A stretch of 45,881 nucleotides of DNA from Cyclobacterium sp. 1_MG-2023 (GTDB taxonomy: Bacteria; Bacteroidota; Bacteroidia; Cytophagales; Cyclobacteriaceae): contig NZ_JAUOPC010000022.1 of assembly GCF_030546805.1 (NCBI RefSeq), forward strand, positions 1-45,881, written 5' to 3'. Each line of letters opens with the position of its first letter. Within the stretch, counting starts at the first letter, position 1. Under the pieces are notes generated by a model. It searched no databases and was not told the DNA's origin. It saw only the letters and a list, made by a program, of their open reading frames with translations. Made by a program: the position numbers and the translations under genes. Of this stretch, positions 24,762-35,530 are shown one piece after another.

Positions 24762-26885
24762 TCAATCTATTAATTTAACATTCTCTATCATTTCAGGCTC
24801 TAATTCAAAAAACCTTTGGTGAATATTAAATATTTCTTCACCATCTTTTGGTTCTTTACTTATGTACTTCCCATCCTCTTGCATGACATAGGCATTTACA
24901 TTGTCCAAAAGATTGTACCTGAGGATATTCATAAGTTGTTTCTGAAGAAATTCATTTTCAACTTTAAACAAAGACTCCAAGCGCTTGTCAAAACTCCTTA
25001 CCATGGCATCTGCACTACCAACATAAATCCTAGGATCTCCATTGTTATGAAAATGATAAATTCTTGAATGTTCAAGGAAATCCCCCACAATTGAGATCAC
25101 TTCAATGTTTTCACTCAGGCCTTTTCGTCCCGGCCTTAAACAACATATTCCACGCACAATTAATTTAACCGGCACACCTGCTTGTGAGGCCCCATAGAGG
25201 GCATGAATAAATTCAGAATCCTCTAAAGAATTGATTTTAATAAATATACCGGAAGGCAGCCCTTTTCTTGCATTTTCTGATTCAATTTCAATAAATTCTA
25301 TCAAATTGTTTCTCATATCCCTTGGGGACGTAATGAGATTTTGATAGCTAGTTGGTGCTGAATGACCGGTAATTACATTAAAGAATTCCGACACATCATT
25401 GGCCAAGGTTTCATTCGTAGTTAATAGGCCTATATCTGTATATATCCTACTGGTTTCTTCATTGTAGTTTCCGGATCCCAAATGCACATAACGTGTAACT
25501 CTGTTTTCTTCTTTCTTAACGATTAAAAGTAATTTTGTATGTGTTTTAAAATTACTTACGCCATAGATAACAAAACACCCTGCCTTTTGCATTTTTTTGG
25601 CTTCTCTGATATTATTTTCCTCGTCAAATCGAGCCTTCACCTCAAACAATACAGAAACGTGTTTCCCATTTTCCACGGCTTTTAGCAATGCCCCTACAAT
25701 TCGAGAATTTTTTGCCAATCTGTAAATGGTCATTTTGATGGCCATCACATGTGGATCATCTGCCGCCTTATCTAAAAGCTCCAGAATCGGTTCCATATCA
25801 TTATAGGGGTGATGCAAGAGAACATCTTTGTGTTTCAAGACCTCAAATATATCTTCAGAGGCAGCTTCAGGATAAGATAATGGTGGTATGGGCGTCGGAG
25901 CAGCAGGCATTTTATCCTTAAACCTTTTGTTTCCTATTACCTGCCAAAGACCGGTAAAGTCCATCAGACTTTTTCGTTCTATTTTAAAGATACTGTCATC
26001 ATGTAAGGTCCAACGTTGCTTGAGCAAATTGACCATCCATTTGCTGTACCCCTCTTCAATTTCTATTCTAACAACCCTTCCTGTTTTTCTTTCATTCAAT
26101 TTCCGTTTGACTTCTTCCAGAAAGTTGGTATCCATATCCTCACTTTCCTCTAGGGTAAAATCCCCATTTCGAGTAATCCTGAAAAGATTTATGGATTCTA
26201 TGTTTACATTTCTAAACAAGGAGACTATATGCTCCCTAATCATTTCTTCTATGGGAACATAGATGGTCATGTCTTCCCTCTCAAGTTCAAAAAATCTTGG
26301 GATATTGGAAGGAATTTGTACAAAAGAAAGCTTTTTATTATCCTTTTTCTCACCGGGGCCTATGGTTACCACTCCAAAAATCAACAATTTGTTCATTAAA
26401 ATTGGAAAAGTATGGTATCCATCAAAAACCATAGGTGTCAACATGGGATACACGGCCTTATAAAAATAGTCTTTAACTGTCTTTTGCTCTTCCGGTAAAA
26501 GATTACGAACATTACTCAGCTGAAAGCCTGATTCTTTGGTGGTGGCAAGCAATTCATCAACGAATTGCCTTTGAAGTTTTTTATGAAAAATCTGGGATTC
26601 AATCATTAGCTTTTTCTTAAAGCTATCCTCCCTTAGACCTGAATAATCTATTCTAACCTTGTCATAATCAAGGTAATTGTACAATGAACCAACCCTAATC
26701 ATAAAAAATTCATCAAGATTAGAAGCGGCTATTGCAAGAAATTTAAATTTCTCGAAAATATTTCTTTTTTCCTTTTTAATCTGGTCAAATACCCGATCAT
26801 TAAATTTTAGCCAACTAAGATCCCTACTGATTAATTTGCTATTATTGATGGTTTCTTCAATTTTATCAAGCTGGATCAATTTCAT
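24762..26885 (-). CDS. ppk1: Polyphosphate kinase 1
   Basis: This 707-residue enzyme makes inorganic polyphosphate from ATP. The N domain shows RDLSWLKFNDRVF and ASNLDEFFMIRVG. The tandem phospholipase-D-like catalytic half has His449 in FKTHTK, matching the phosphorylated His435 of E. coli Ppk, then YVHLGSGNYNEETSRIYTD, LPSGIFIKINSL, VRGICCL and a second essential His in DFLEHSRIYHF. Length matches the family (about 690-710). It stands alone between two bidirectional terminators, with gyrB about 110 bases further upstream. Confidence 0.97.
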   Translation of the reverse strand: MKLIQLDKIEETINNSKLISRDLSWLKFNDRVFDQIKKEKRNIFEKFKFLAIAASNLDEFFMIRVGSLYNYLDYDKVRIDYSGLREDSFKKKLMIESQIFHKKLQRQFVDELLATTKESGFQLSNVRNLLPEEQKTVKDYFYKAVYPMLTPMVFDGYHTFPILMNKLLIFGVVTIGPGEKKDNKKLSFVQIPSNIPRFFELEREDMTIYVPIEEMIREHIVSLFRNVNIESINLFRITRNGDFTLEESEDMDTNFLEEVKRKLNERKTGRVVRIEIEEGYSKWMVNLLKQRWTLHDDSIFKIERKSLMDFTGLWQVIGNKRFKDKMPAAPTPIPPLSYPEAASEDIFEVLKHKDVLLHHPYNDMEPILELLDKAADDPHVMAIKMTIYRLAKNSRIVGALLKAVENGKHVSVLFEVKARFDEENNIREAKKMQKAGCFVIYGVSNFKTHTKLLLIVKKEENRVTRYVHLGSGNYNEETSRIYTDIGLLTTNETLANDVSEFFNVITGHSAPTSYQNLITSPRDMRNNLIEFIEIESENARKGLPSGIFIKINSLEDSEFIHALYGASQAGVPVKLIVRGICCLRPGRKGLSENIEVISIVGDFLEHSRIYHFHNNGDPRIYVGSADAMVRSFDKRLESLFKVENEFLQKQLMNILRYNLLDNVNAYVMQEDGKYISKEPKDGEEIFNIHQRFFELEPEMIENVKLID

Positions 26886-26942
26886 GTTTTTTCTATTATA
26901 TATGGTAAAAGTAGACCAATGATACTAAATTATTTATAGAAT

Positions 26943-26968
26943 AAAAAAAGGGCTAAATGCCCTTTTTT
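26943..26968. terminator. Terminator after gyrB
   Basis: gggc (26950-26953) pairs with gccc (26959-26962), extended by seven A on the left and six T on the right, so it can act in both directions. It ends gyrB on the minus strand. Confidence 0.8.
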
Positions 26969-26996
26969 ATTCTTTTGTGAACACCTCTACCATTTA

Positions 26997-29393
<2,397 letters not shown>

Positions 29394-29771
29394 TTAGTAC
29401 TGTCCGGTACTTAATAGAACAAGGGTACAGGCAGAGGTGACTTCAATCCCATTATTTTTCGCCAAATTCATTAATTCTTGGTTTTCTGTCCCAGGGTTAA
29501 AAATTATTCTTTTGGGTTTCAAAGACAAAATGTACGCATACCACTCTTCTTGATTCTGTGGGCCAATATAAAGCGTCACCGTATGAACCCCTGATAAAGA
29601 AGGCTTTTCCCTCAAATTCTGAATTGGCATCCCAAAAATTTCCCCGGTTTTGATACCAACAGGTACAAAAGGAATATCCCGCTCATGTAACATATTTGCT
29701 GCGGTATAGGCATATCTTGAGGGGTTTGGACTTGCCCCTAAAACCACAGTTTTTTTATTATTTGCCATCAT
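29394..29771 (-). CDS. CoA-binding domain protein (YccU-like)
   Basis: The 125-residue Rossmann-fold protein matches the single-domain CoA_binding family: KKTVVLGASPNPSRYAYTA at the start, IPFVPVG, GEIFGMP, and RIIFNPGTENQEL near residue 90. It resembles the nucleotide-binding half of succinyl-CoA synthetase alpha without the ligase half. Role unknown. It is 37 bases after the FAD dehydrogenase gene and probably the last gene of that operon. The first two codons are both ATG (29771 and 29768); either could be used. Confidence 0.85.
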   Translation of the reverse strand: MMANNKKTVVLGASPNPSRYAYTAANMLHERDIPFVPVGIKTGEIFGMPIQNLREKPSLSGVHTVTLYIGPQNQEEWYAYILSLKPKRIIFNPGTENQELMNLAKNNGIEVTSACTLVLLSTGQY

Positions 29772-29808
29772 TTGCTTTACTTAAAATTACAGATGTAACT
29801 TTTACTTA

Positions 29809-31380
29809 TTACCCATATTTTTCAATCAATTTCTCTGCACATCGCTCTCCATCCATGGCTGCAGACACAATTCCGCCTGCATATCCGGCACCTTCTCCAC
29901 AGGGATAAAGCCTGTTTATTTGAAGGTGTTCAAAGCTTTCTTTGCTTCTTGGGATTCGAACAGGTGAAGAGGTTCGGCTTTCTACACCTACAATTTGGGC
30001 TTCGTTGGTGTAATAGCCCTTCATCTTTTTATCCATCATCGGCAATGCCATGGCCAACCTTTTTGCGATAAAATCCGGTAGAAATTCGTGCAAATTGACA
30101 CTATTAAGTCCCGGCTGATACGAGGTATTTGGCAAGTCCTTACTTTGCCTGTTTTTCACAAAGTCCACCACTCTTTGAGCAGGGGCAATCTGTGACCTTC
30201 CTCCGGCTTCCCAAGCAGCCCGTTCCACTTCCTGCTGGAAAACCAATGCTGCAAGTGGACCATAATGGCTGTATTTGTTCAGATCCTCTAACTCTACAGC
30301 CACAACCAAACCAGAATTGGCAAATTTACCATCTCTTCTGCTTGGACTCATCCCATTCACCACCACCTCACCGGGTGAGGAAGCAGAGGGCACAATAAAA
30401 CCACCGGGGCACATACAGAATGAAAACACACCTCTTTGCTTTCCATCCAACACAGTTTGTTGTACAAGGCTATAAGAAGAGGCCGGCAAATAAGGACCTC
30501 TATCGGATTGACAATGGTATTGAATTTTATCAATTATTTTTTGCTCATGTTCAATGCGAACGCCTAATGCAAATGGCTTTGCTTCAATCAAAACCTTTTG
30601 TTTGTGGAGTAAATGAAAAATATCTCTGGCAGAGTGTCCTGTGGCTAAAATCACCCCCAAGCCCATTATTCTCTCCCCCTCACCTGTCACTACCCCTTTG
30701 ATGGTCTCTTTTTCTAAGATGAGTTCGGTAACTTTTGTATTAAATAGTACTTCTCCTCCGGCTTCTAGGATGCTTTCCCTGAGTTCAGTAATTAATACAG
30801 GTAATTTATTGGTTCCAATATGGGGGTGCGCATCTACTAAAATATCCTCTTTGGCTCCATGGGCAACCAATATCTCCATTATCCTACGTAAATCTCCTCT
30901 CTTTTTTGAACGGGTATAAAGCTTACCGTCCGAATAGGTACCTGCTCCACCTTCACCGAAACAATAATTGGAATCAGGATTAACAATATGTTCTTTATTC
31001 AGTGCTGCCAAATCTCTACGACGGGAACGAACATCCTTTCCTCGCTCCAAAACGATCGGCTTTTTCCCTAGTTCAATGGCTCTCAACGCAGCAAAAAGTC
31101 CTGCCGGACCAGCCCCAACTATTACAATAGGGTCACAATTTGATACATTGGGATAATCCTTACCTCTGCTAATTAGTGGTTCAGGTGTTTGTCCACTGTA
31201 AACTTCTACAGTAACATTTATCTTCACCTTTCTGCCCCTGGCATCAATGGACCTCTTTGTTGACCTTATTATAAGGTCTTTGTGATTGGAAAGCCCTGAT
31301 TTTTCCGCTACAATTCTATTGAACAAGCTTTCATCATAGGCTTCTTCTGGGCTTAAAGCCAGTTGCAATTCTTTTTTCAT
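29809..31380 (-). CDS. FAD-dependent dehydrogenase (COG2509 type)
   Basis: This 523-residue flavoprotein has an N-terminal extension of about 80 residues, then the dinucleotide-binding motif VIVGAGPAGLFAALRA near 88-103, an ERG motif, GEGGAGTYSDGKLYTR, and a C-terminal CGEGAGYAGGIVSAAMDG near 500. This arrangement fits the uncharacterised FAD-dependent dehydrogenases of COG2509, related to the geranylgeranyl reductase/HI0933 folds. The reaction is unknown. It starts three bases after the tryptophan-dioxygenase-like gene, so the two are almost certainly co-translated. Confidence 0.88.
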   Translation of the reverse strand: MKKELQLALSPEEAYDESLFNRIVAEKSGLSNHKDLIIRSTKRSIDARGRKVKINVTVEVYSGQTPEPLISRGKDYPNVSNCDPIVIVGAGPAGLFAALRAIELGKKPIVLERGKDVRSRRRDLAALNKEHIVNPDSNYCFGEGGAGTYSDGKLYTRSKKRGDLRRIMEILVAHGAKEDILVDAHPHIGTNKLPVLITELRESILEAGGEVLFNTKVTELILEKETIKGVVTGEGERIMGLGVILATGHSARDIFHLLHKQKVLIEAKPFALGVRIEHEQKIIDKIQYHCQSDRGPYLPASSYSLVQQTVLDGKQRGVFSFCMCPGGFIVPSASSPGEVVVNGMSPSRRDGKFANSGLVVAVELEDLNKYSHYGPLAALVFQQEVERAAWEAGGRSQIAPAQRVVDFVKNRQSKDLPNTSYQPGLNSVNLHEFLPDFIAKRLAMALPMMDKKMKGYYTNEAQIVGVESRTSSPVRIPRSKESFEHLQINRLYPCGEGAGYAGGIVSAAMDGERCAEKLIEKYG

Positions 31381-31383
31381 AAG

Positions 31384-32355
31384 TTATTTTTCCACCACAT
31401 CCAGCAATTCTGAGTCCACCCATCGTTTGCCCCATTCTTTAATTTCTAACTCTGTCCACAATTCCGGATAAAAAATTACTTTCTGAAATCTGGGAGGTAA
31501 AAACTTTTGCCAATTGGTACCACCGGTTGCTGCGATGTCCATAGGGTTTTTGTGCAGGTATTTCACCGCTGATTTATAGTGCGCAAGCGGCCAAAAAACA
31601 TTGGCTTTCTCATCCAATTCTTTCATTAAACCGGTCAATTCTTCATCTTTCTCATCCAGGTAAACGTATTTTTTCCACAAATTATTTTTCCTGAATTTTG
31701 ATATCAACTCCTTCAATTCCGCACCATATTTTTCTTCGAAAGACTTTAATGTCAAGGTTTTTTCTCCGGTAGCCAATTCTTTGGCTCCATATTGCCAATA
31801 TAGAATGTCGAATAAGCTATCTATACTGGTAAGATTAATGTCTTTATAATCTTCTCTCTGCTCCAGATATACCAGATTTTGTATGTCTGTGCACATGATT
31901 TCTATCATCCTATATTGGGCACTTTGAAAACCACTTGCCGGGAGCAAAGACATCCTAAATTTCATAAATTGCTCTCTTTCCATTCCCTTCCACATGACGG
32001 CAAAGGAAGAAATCAATAAGTCAAAATACATGATGACTCTTTTTAGTCGGTCTTTAAAAAATTTAAGGCTAATATTTTCAACAGCAGCCATTTGTTCCAA
32101 CTCCCACAATATTAAGTTAAAGTACAGCTCGGAAATCTGATGGTAAATGATAAAGATTTTCTCGTCTTTAAAAGAAGTTCTAGGCTGTTGTAGCGTGAGT
32201 AGGGTATCTAAATTTATATAATCCCAGTAGTTAAGATAATCTGCATGCAAAAGCCCTTCAAGATAAGAGGATAAATCCTGTCCTGATGCCCTGAATTTTT
32301 CTTCCAGAAGTTTTATTTTGTCTACTATTTCCTTTTCGGGATATTTATTTTCCAT
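31384..32355 (-). CDS. Tryptophan 2,3-dioxygenase family protein
   Basis: The 323-residue all-helical haem protein shows LNYWDYINLDTLLTLQ, FIIYHQISELYFNLILWEL (distal His in YHQ) and PASGFQSAQYRMIE. The C terminus has WPLAHYKSAVKYL, where His aligns with the WRxRH haem ligand, and ATGGTNW in place of the usual TGGSSG substrate loop. TDO opens the indole ring of tryptophan to N-formylkynurenine. The family core is present but the substrate loop is altered, so a related indole substrate is possible. No kynureninase or formamidase is nearby. Confidence 0.85.
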   Translation of the reverse strand: MENKYPEKEIVDKIKLLEEKFRASGQDLSSYLEGLLHADYLNYWDYINLDTLLTLQQPRTSFKDEKIFIIYHQISELYFNLILWELEQMAAVENISLKFFKDRLKRVIMYFDLLISSFAVMWKGMEREQFMKFRMSLLPASGFQSAQYRMIEIMCTDIQNLVYLEQREDYKDINLTSIDSLFDILYWQYGAKELATGEKTLTLKSFEEKYGAELKELISKFRKNNLWKKYVYLDEKDEELTGLMKELDEKANVFWPLAHYKSAVKYLHKNPMDIAATGGTNWQKFLPPRFQKVIFYPELWTELEIKEWGKRWVDSELLDVVEK

Positions 32356-32532
32356 GCAGGTTGCCGAAGCATTATATCATTAAAACACGTTAAACAGAAT
32401 TATTCTCGGGAAAACCGGGTATTAATCCTTTTCAACAGGCAAATTAACAAGATTTTTGCGTAATCAACTCCTGTATTCACCAAAAATAGGCCAATAATGA
32501 CTTACATCATTCAATTGAAAAGTTTGAAATTA

Positions 32533-33630
32533 TCATCTTATCCTACTTTTTATCACCACTGTTTTGGTTGGAGTCAAAGGATCATTGCTAAAGAAAGTAA
32601 TGGTTTTATGGTCAATACCCTTGCGTCCTTCCGGGTCAAAGGAAAACACAAGGTCCACTTTTCCCCCTGGTTTTAAATCCATTGTGTTCAGTTCATAAGT
32701 CAAACACTCACAATTGGTTACAATTTTCCGTATGTTCAATATTTCAGGCCCTGTATTCTCAAGTGTTAATATTCTAGAAACCACATTTTTTGAACTTATT
32801 TTACCCAAGTCAATTTCCATTTCATCAATGAGCAGTTTGGGAACTTCATCCACTTGACTTAATGGTAGCGGAGGAAAGTACTCATGAATGGTAGCCATTA
32901 AATGAATAGGGACATTAAAATGTTCTCCTGATAAAAAAGACAGGGGAAATGTATCACGAATAAAACCTAAATCATCTCTTGCAGCAGGGTCATATTCAAT
33001 TTCTAAAACACCTCTACTATTAGCTTCGACCAAGGCAGGCTCCATCTTTACCTTGACATAAGAGGGAATACTATCCTGTTTCAAATTGATTTGGATGGGA
33101 AAATCATTGAAATTGTAAAAGTCTAGAATTTTAATTTTAGGTTTGTTGGTGTACAGTGTACCCAAATTGTTTTGGCTAAAAACAAAACCCAAGCCATTAT
33201 GCTTTACTTTATAGTGAACTTCAGGATTTTCCGGATAATGAATATTCACCCCTTCCAAAAACAATGAATCTCCTGAAGGTTTAATATTGGTTTTAACCAA
33301 GATCATTTTTGAAAAAGTACCACCCCTGGTTTCCGGATCAAAGGTAACTTGAAGGTGGCCAACCTTATTTGGTGCTAAAGTATCCTCCGAGTATGCTACA
33401 ACGGCACACCCACAGTCTGTAATCACTTCTTTTATATAGGCATTGGAGTCTGTTTGGTTTAAATAATAGTAATCTGCCACCTTTACTTCATTTTCCGGCA
33501 AGACCCCTCCAATGTTTATCAGATTATTTTCCCAAATTATGCCTTCTTGTCCAACTTCCTGACTATGAACACCTACGATGTTGGAAAGCATTAAAATACC
33601 AACATTTAATAAAAACACTATGTACTTCAT
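32533..33630 (-). CDS. DUF1573 domain secreted protein
   Basis: The protein starts with a signal peptide (MKYIVFLLNVGILMLSN..GVHSQ) and contains at least two Ig-like DUF1573 repeats. Each has a paired-Cys segment (VITDCGCAVV near residue 70 and VTNCECLTY near residue 305 from this start) and an FDPEGRKGIDHKTITFFSNDP-type strand. DUF1573 proteins are common exported proteins in Bacteroidota with ASH/MSP-like folds; role unknown. A longer frame starts with GTG at 33657, but the ATG at 33630 gives the proper signal peptide. It is divergent from trpS. Confidence 0.85.
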   Translation of the reverse strand: MKYIVFLLNVGILMLSNIVGVHSQEVGQEGIIWENNLINIGGVLPENEVKVADYYYLNQTDSNAYIKEVITDCGCAVVAYSEDTLAPNKVGHLQVTFDPETRGGTFSKMILVKTNIKPSGDSLFLEGVNIHYPENPEVHYKVKHNGLGFVFSQNNLGTLYTNKPKIKILDFYNFNDFPIQINLKQDSIPSYVKVKMEPALVEANSRGVLEIEYDPAARDDLGFIRDTFPLSFLSGEHFNVPIHLMATIHEYFPPLPLSQVDEVPKLLIDEMEIDLGKISSKNVVSRILTLENTGPEILNIRKIVTNCECLTYELNTMDLKPGGKVDLVFSFDPEGRKGIDHKTITFFSNDPLTPTKTVVIKSRIR

Positions 33631-33677
33631 ATTGGCAAATAACGGTAAAATAACCACAAATTATTGTTTAAATTCCT

Positions 33678-33685
33678 TAAATTTG
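33678..33685 (+). promoter_or_regulatory. -7 element TAAATTTG of trpS
   Basis: A perfect TAnnTTTG element 17 bases before the trpS ATG, so the transcript would have a leader of only about 10 bases and no Shine-Dalgarno sequence. No well-spaced TTG lies upstream. Confidence 0.45.
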
Positions 33686-33701
33686 TGTCAAAAAGACAAT
33701 A

Positions 33702-34676
33702 ATGGCAAGAGTACTCACAGGTATACAAAGTTCAGGAAAACCGCATTTAGGGAATATTTTGGGTGCAATAAAACCAGCCATAACCTTGACAAAAAATGAA
33801 GACAATGAATCATTTATCTTCATTGCAGATTTTCACTCCCTTACTACGATCAAGGATGCATCCACAAGGATAGACAATGTCAATGCTGTAGCCGCCGCTT
33901 GGTTAGCCTTCGGGTTGGATATAAATAGATCAGTATTTTACAGACAGTCAAGGATTCCTCAGGTAACTGAACTTACTTGGTATTTGAGTTGCTTCACACC
34001 TTATCCCATGCTGGCCAATGCCCATAGCTTTAAAGACAAATCCGATCGTTTATCAGATGTAAATGCCGGGCTGTTTACTTATCCTGTATTGATGGCTGCA
34101 GATATTCTGCTATATGGTGCTGACTTGGTACCTGTAGGTAAAGATCAATTGCAACATTTAGAAATTTCCAGAGACATTGCCAGTGCCTTTAACCATCGTT
34201 TAGGAGATGAGGTATTGAAAATACCGGAACCTCGAATCAGTAATGAAGTGATGATTATCCCTGGCACAGATGGGCAGAAAATGAGTAAATCTTACAACAA
34301 TTACATCGATATTTTCCTCCCTGAAAAGCAGTTAAAGAAAAATGTCAATACCATTGTTACAGATAGTACGCCTCTGGAAGAGCCAAAAGACCCTGATGTA
34401 TGCAACGTTTACAAATTGTACAAGCTTATCGCTAACGAGGAACAAACTTTGGCCTTGCGAGAAAGGTATTTGGCAGGTAATTTTGGTTATGGCCATGCTA
34501 AAAAGGAATTACTGGGTTTGATCCTAGATAGCTACAAAAATGAACGGGAGCAATTCACCTATTATATGAACAATCTTCCGGAATTGGAAGCAAAACTTGA
34601 AGCCGGAGAAGAAAAAGCCAGAGAAGAAGCCGGTAAAATTTTATCTGTAGTCAGAAAAAAACTTGGCTTTGGATAA
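33702..34676 (+). CDS. trpS: Tryptophan-tRNA ligase
   Basis: This class I aminoacyl-tRNA synthetase of 324 residues charges tRNA-Trp. The ATP-binding signature appears as GKPHLGN near residue 12-18 (HIGH equivalent) and as KMSKS at 193-197. IADFHSLTT and LMAADILLYGADLVPVGKDQLQHLE are the usual TrpRS segments that hold tryptophan. Length is typical of bacterial TrpRS. The gene is a single unit between the divergent DUF1573 gene and a strong terminator. Confidence 0.97.
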   Translation: MARVLTGIQSSGKPHLGNILGAIKPAITLTKNEDNESFIFIADFHSLTTIKDASTRIDNVNAVAAAWLAFGLDINRSVFYRQSRIPQVTELTWYLSCFTPYPMLANAHSFKDKSDRLSDVNAGLFTYPVLMAADILLYGADLVPVGKDQLQHLEISRDIASAFNHRLGDEVLKIPEPRISNEVMIIPGTDGQKMSKSYNNYIDIFLPEKQLKKNVNTIVTDSTPLEEPKDPDVCNVYKLYKLIANEEQTLALRERYLAGNFGYGHAKKELLGLILDSYKNEREQFTYYMNNLPELEAKLEAGEEKAREEAGKILSVVRKKLGFG

Positions 34677-34732
34677 AGGCTGAATATCAAGTTTTGATTA
34701 AGGCTTGGTATATTATTTCTCAAAAAAAGAAT

Positions 34733-34764
34733 AAAAAAACAGGTGCCGAAGCACCTGTTTTTTT
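34733..34764. terminator. Rho-independent terminator of trpS
   Basis: acaggtgc (34739-34746) pairs with gcacctgt (34751-34758) around cgaa, with a run of A before and of T after, so it may work on both strands. Confidence 0.9.
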
Positions 34765-34905
34765 ATATTAAATATACTTTTTAGTTCTTTAAAATTCATC
34801 AAAAACTGGCAAGCTGTCAGAATAAAAATACTGATTTAACTCGGATCATGTAATATCATTCGTAACTCTTTGATTGCCAATAATTATATTGAATAATTTC
34901 TCTAA

Positions 34906-35328
34906 TTATCTGGATCTCCAAAGGTCTTTTAAGGATCTTCCATTGATTACCATGACAAAACGTGTTGGATTTGGCACCAATACTATCCTCACATCTTGCC
35001 CATCAAATTGTTCTGATTCAATTGGGACCCCTTCTCTACCTTGAACATCATAGGTAATGACACCTCTTGCATCCGGCAACATTGGGATGTATTTGTTAGC
35101 CAAATAAGCAGAAGGAAGAAGCACCTCGTTATCGGACACCAATTTGGCATAAATATCCTCTAATTTACTTTCCAGTTCATCTCCAAACTCCTCATTCAAA
35201 TCATCTTCAAGGTCATGCATTTCCTCCTCGATGTCATCATATTCCGGGTCTGCATAAGTTATTTCACTCAACTTAATTCGCAAATTTACGATCTTAGTGA
35301 GTTCCACATCTAATTTCTCAAAATCCAT
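34906..35328 (-). CDS. Conserved acidic protein of unknown function
   Basis: The 140-residue cytoplasmic protein has an acidic coiled-coil-like N half (DPEYDDIEEEMHDLEDDLNEEFGDELESKLEDIYAKL in two parts, residues about 26-65) and a C half with PSAYLANKYIPMLPDARGVITYDV, VPNPTRFVMVINGR and LKDLWRSR. I believe it belongs to a hypothetical family conserved in Cytophagales but cannot name it. The frame is open up to 35391; the ATG at 35328 (MDFEKLDVEL) is preferred because the extra residues are a hydrophobic run from untranslated DNA. Convergent with trpS, divergent from the mutase gene. Confidence 0.65.
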   Translation of the reverse strand: MDFEKLDVELTKIVNLRIKLSEITYADPEYDDIEEEMHDLEDDLNEEFGDELESKLEDIYAKLVSDNEVLLPSAYLANKYIPMLPDARGVITYDVQGREGVPIESEQFDGQDVRIVLVPNPTRFVMVINGRSLKDLWRSR

Positions 35329-35530
35329 ATAAGCTATTACTATTATATTTTTTAAATAGATGAAGGTAAATAATATGAAACCATATTCCAACTTAGAATT
35401 ATTAAAAGTATGGCAGCCAACTTATTATTTTATCCTTAGGAAAAATCTAAAGGCTCGTTAAGGCTTAATCCATATAAATGCTTATATTTTGGCTATAATT
35501 CTCAAACCATAGTAATTTTTTTTAAAAAAT

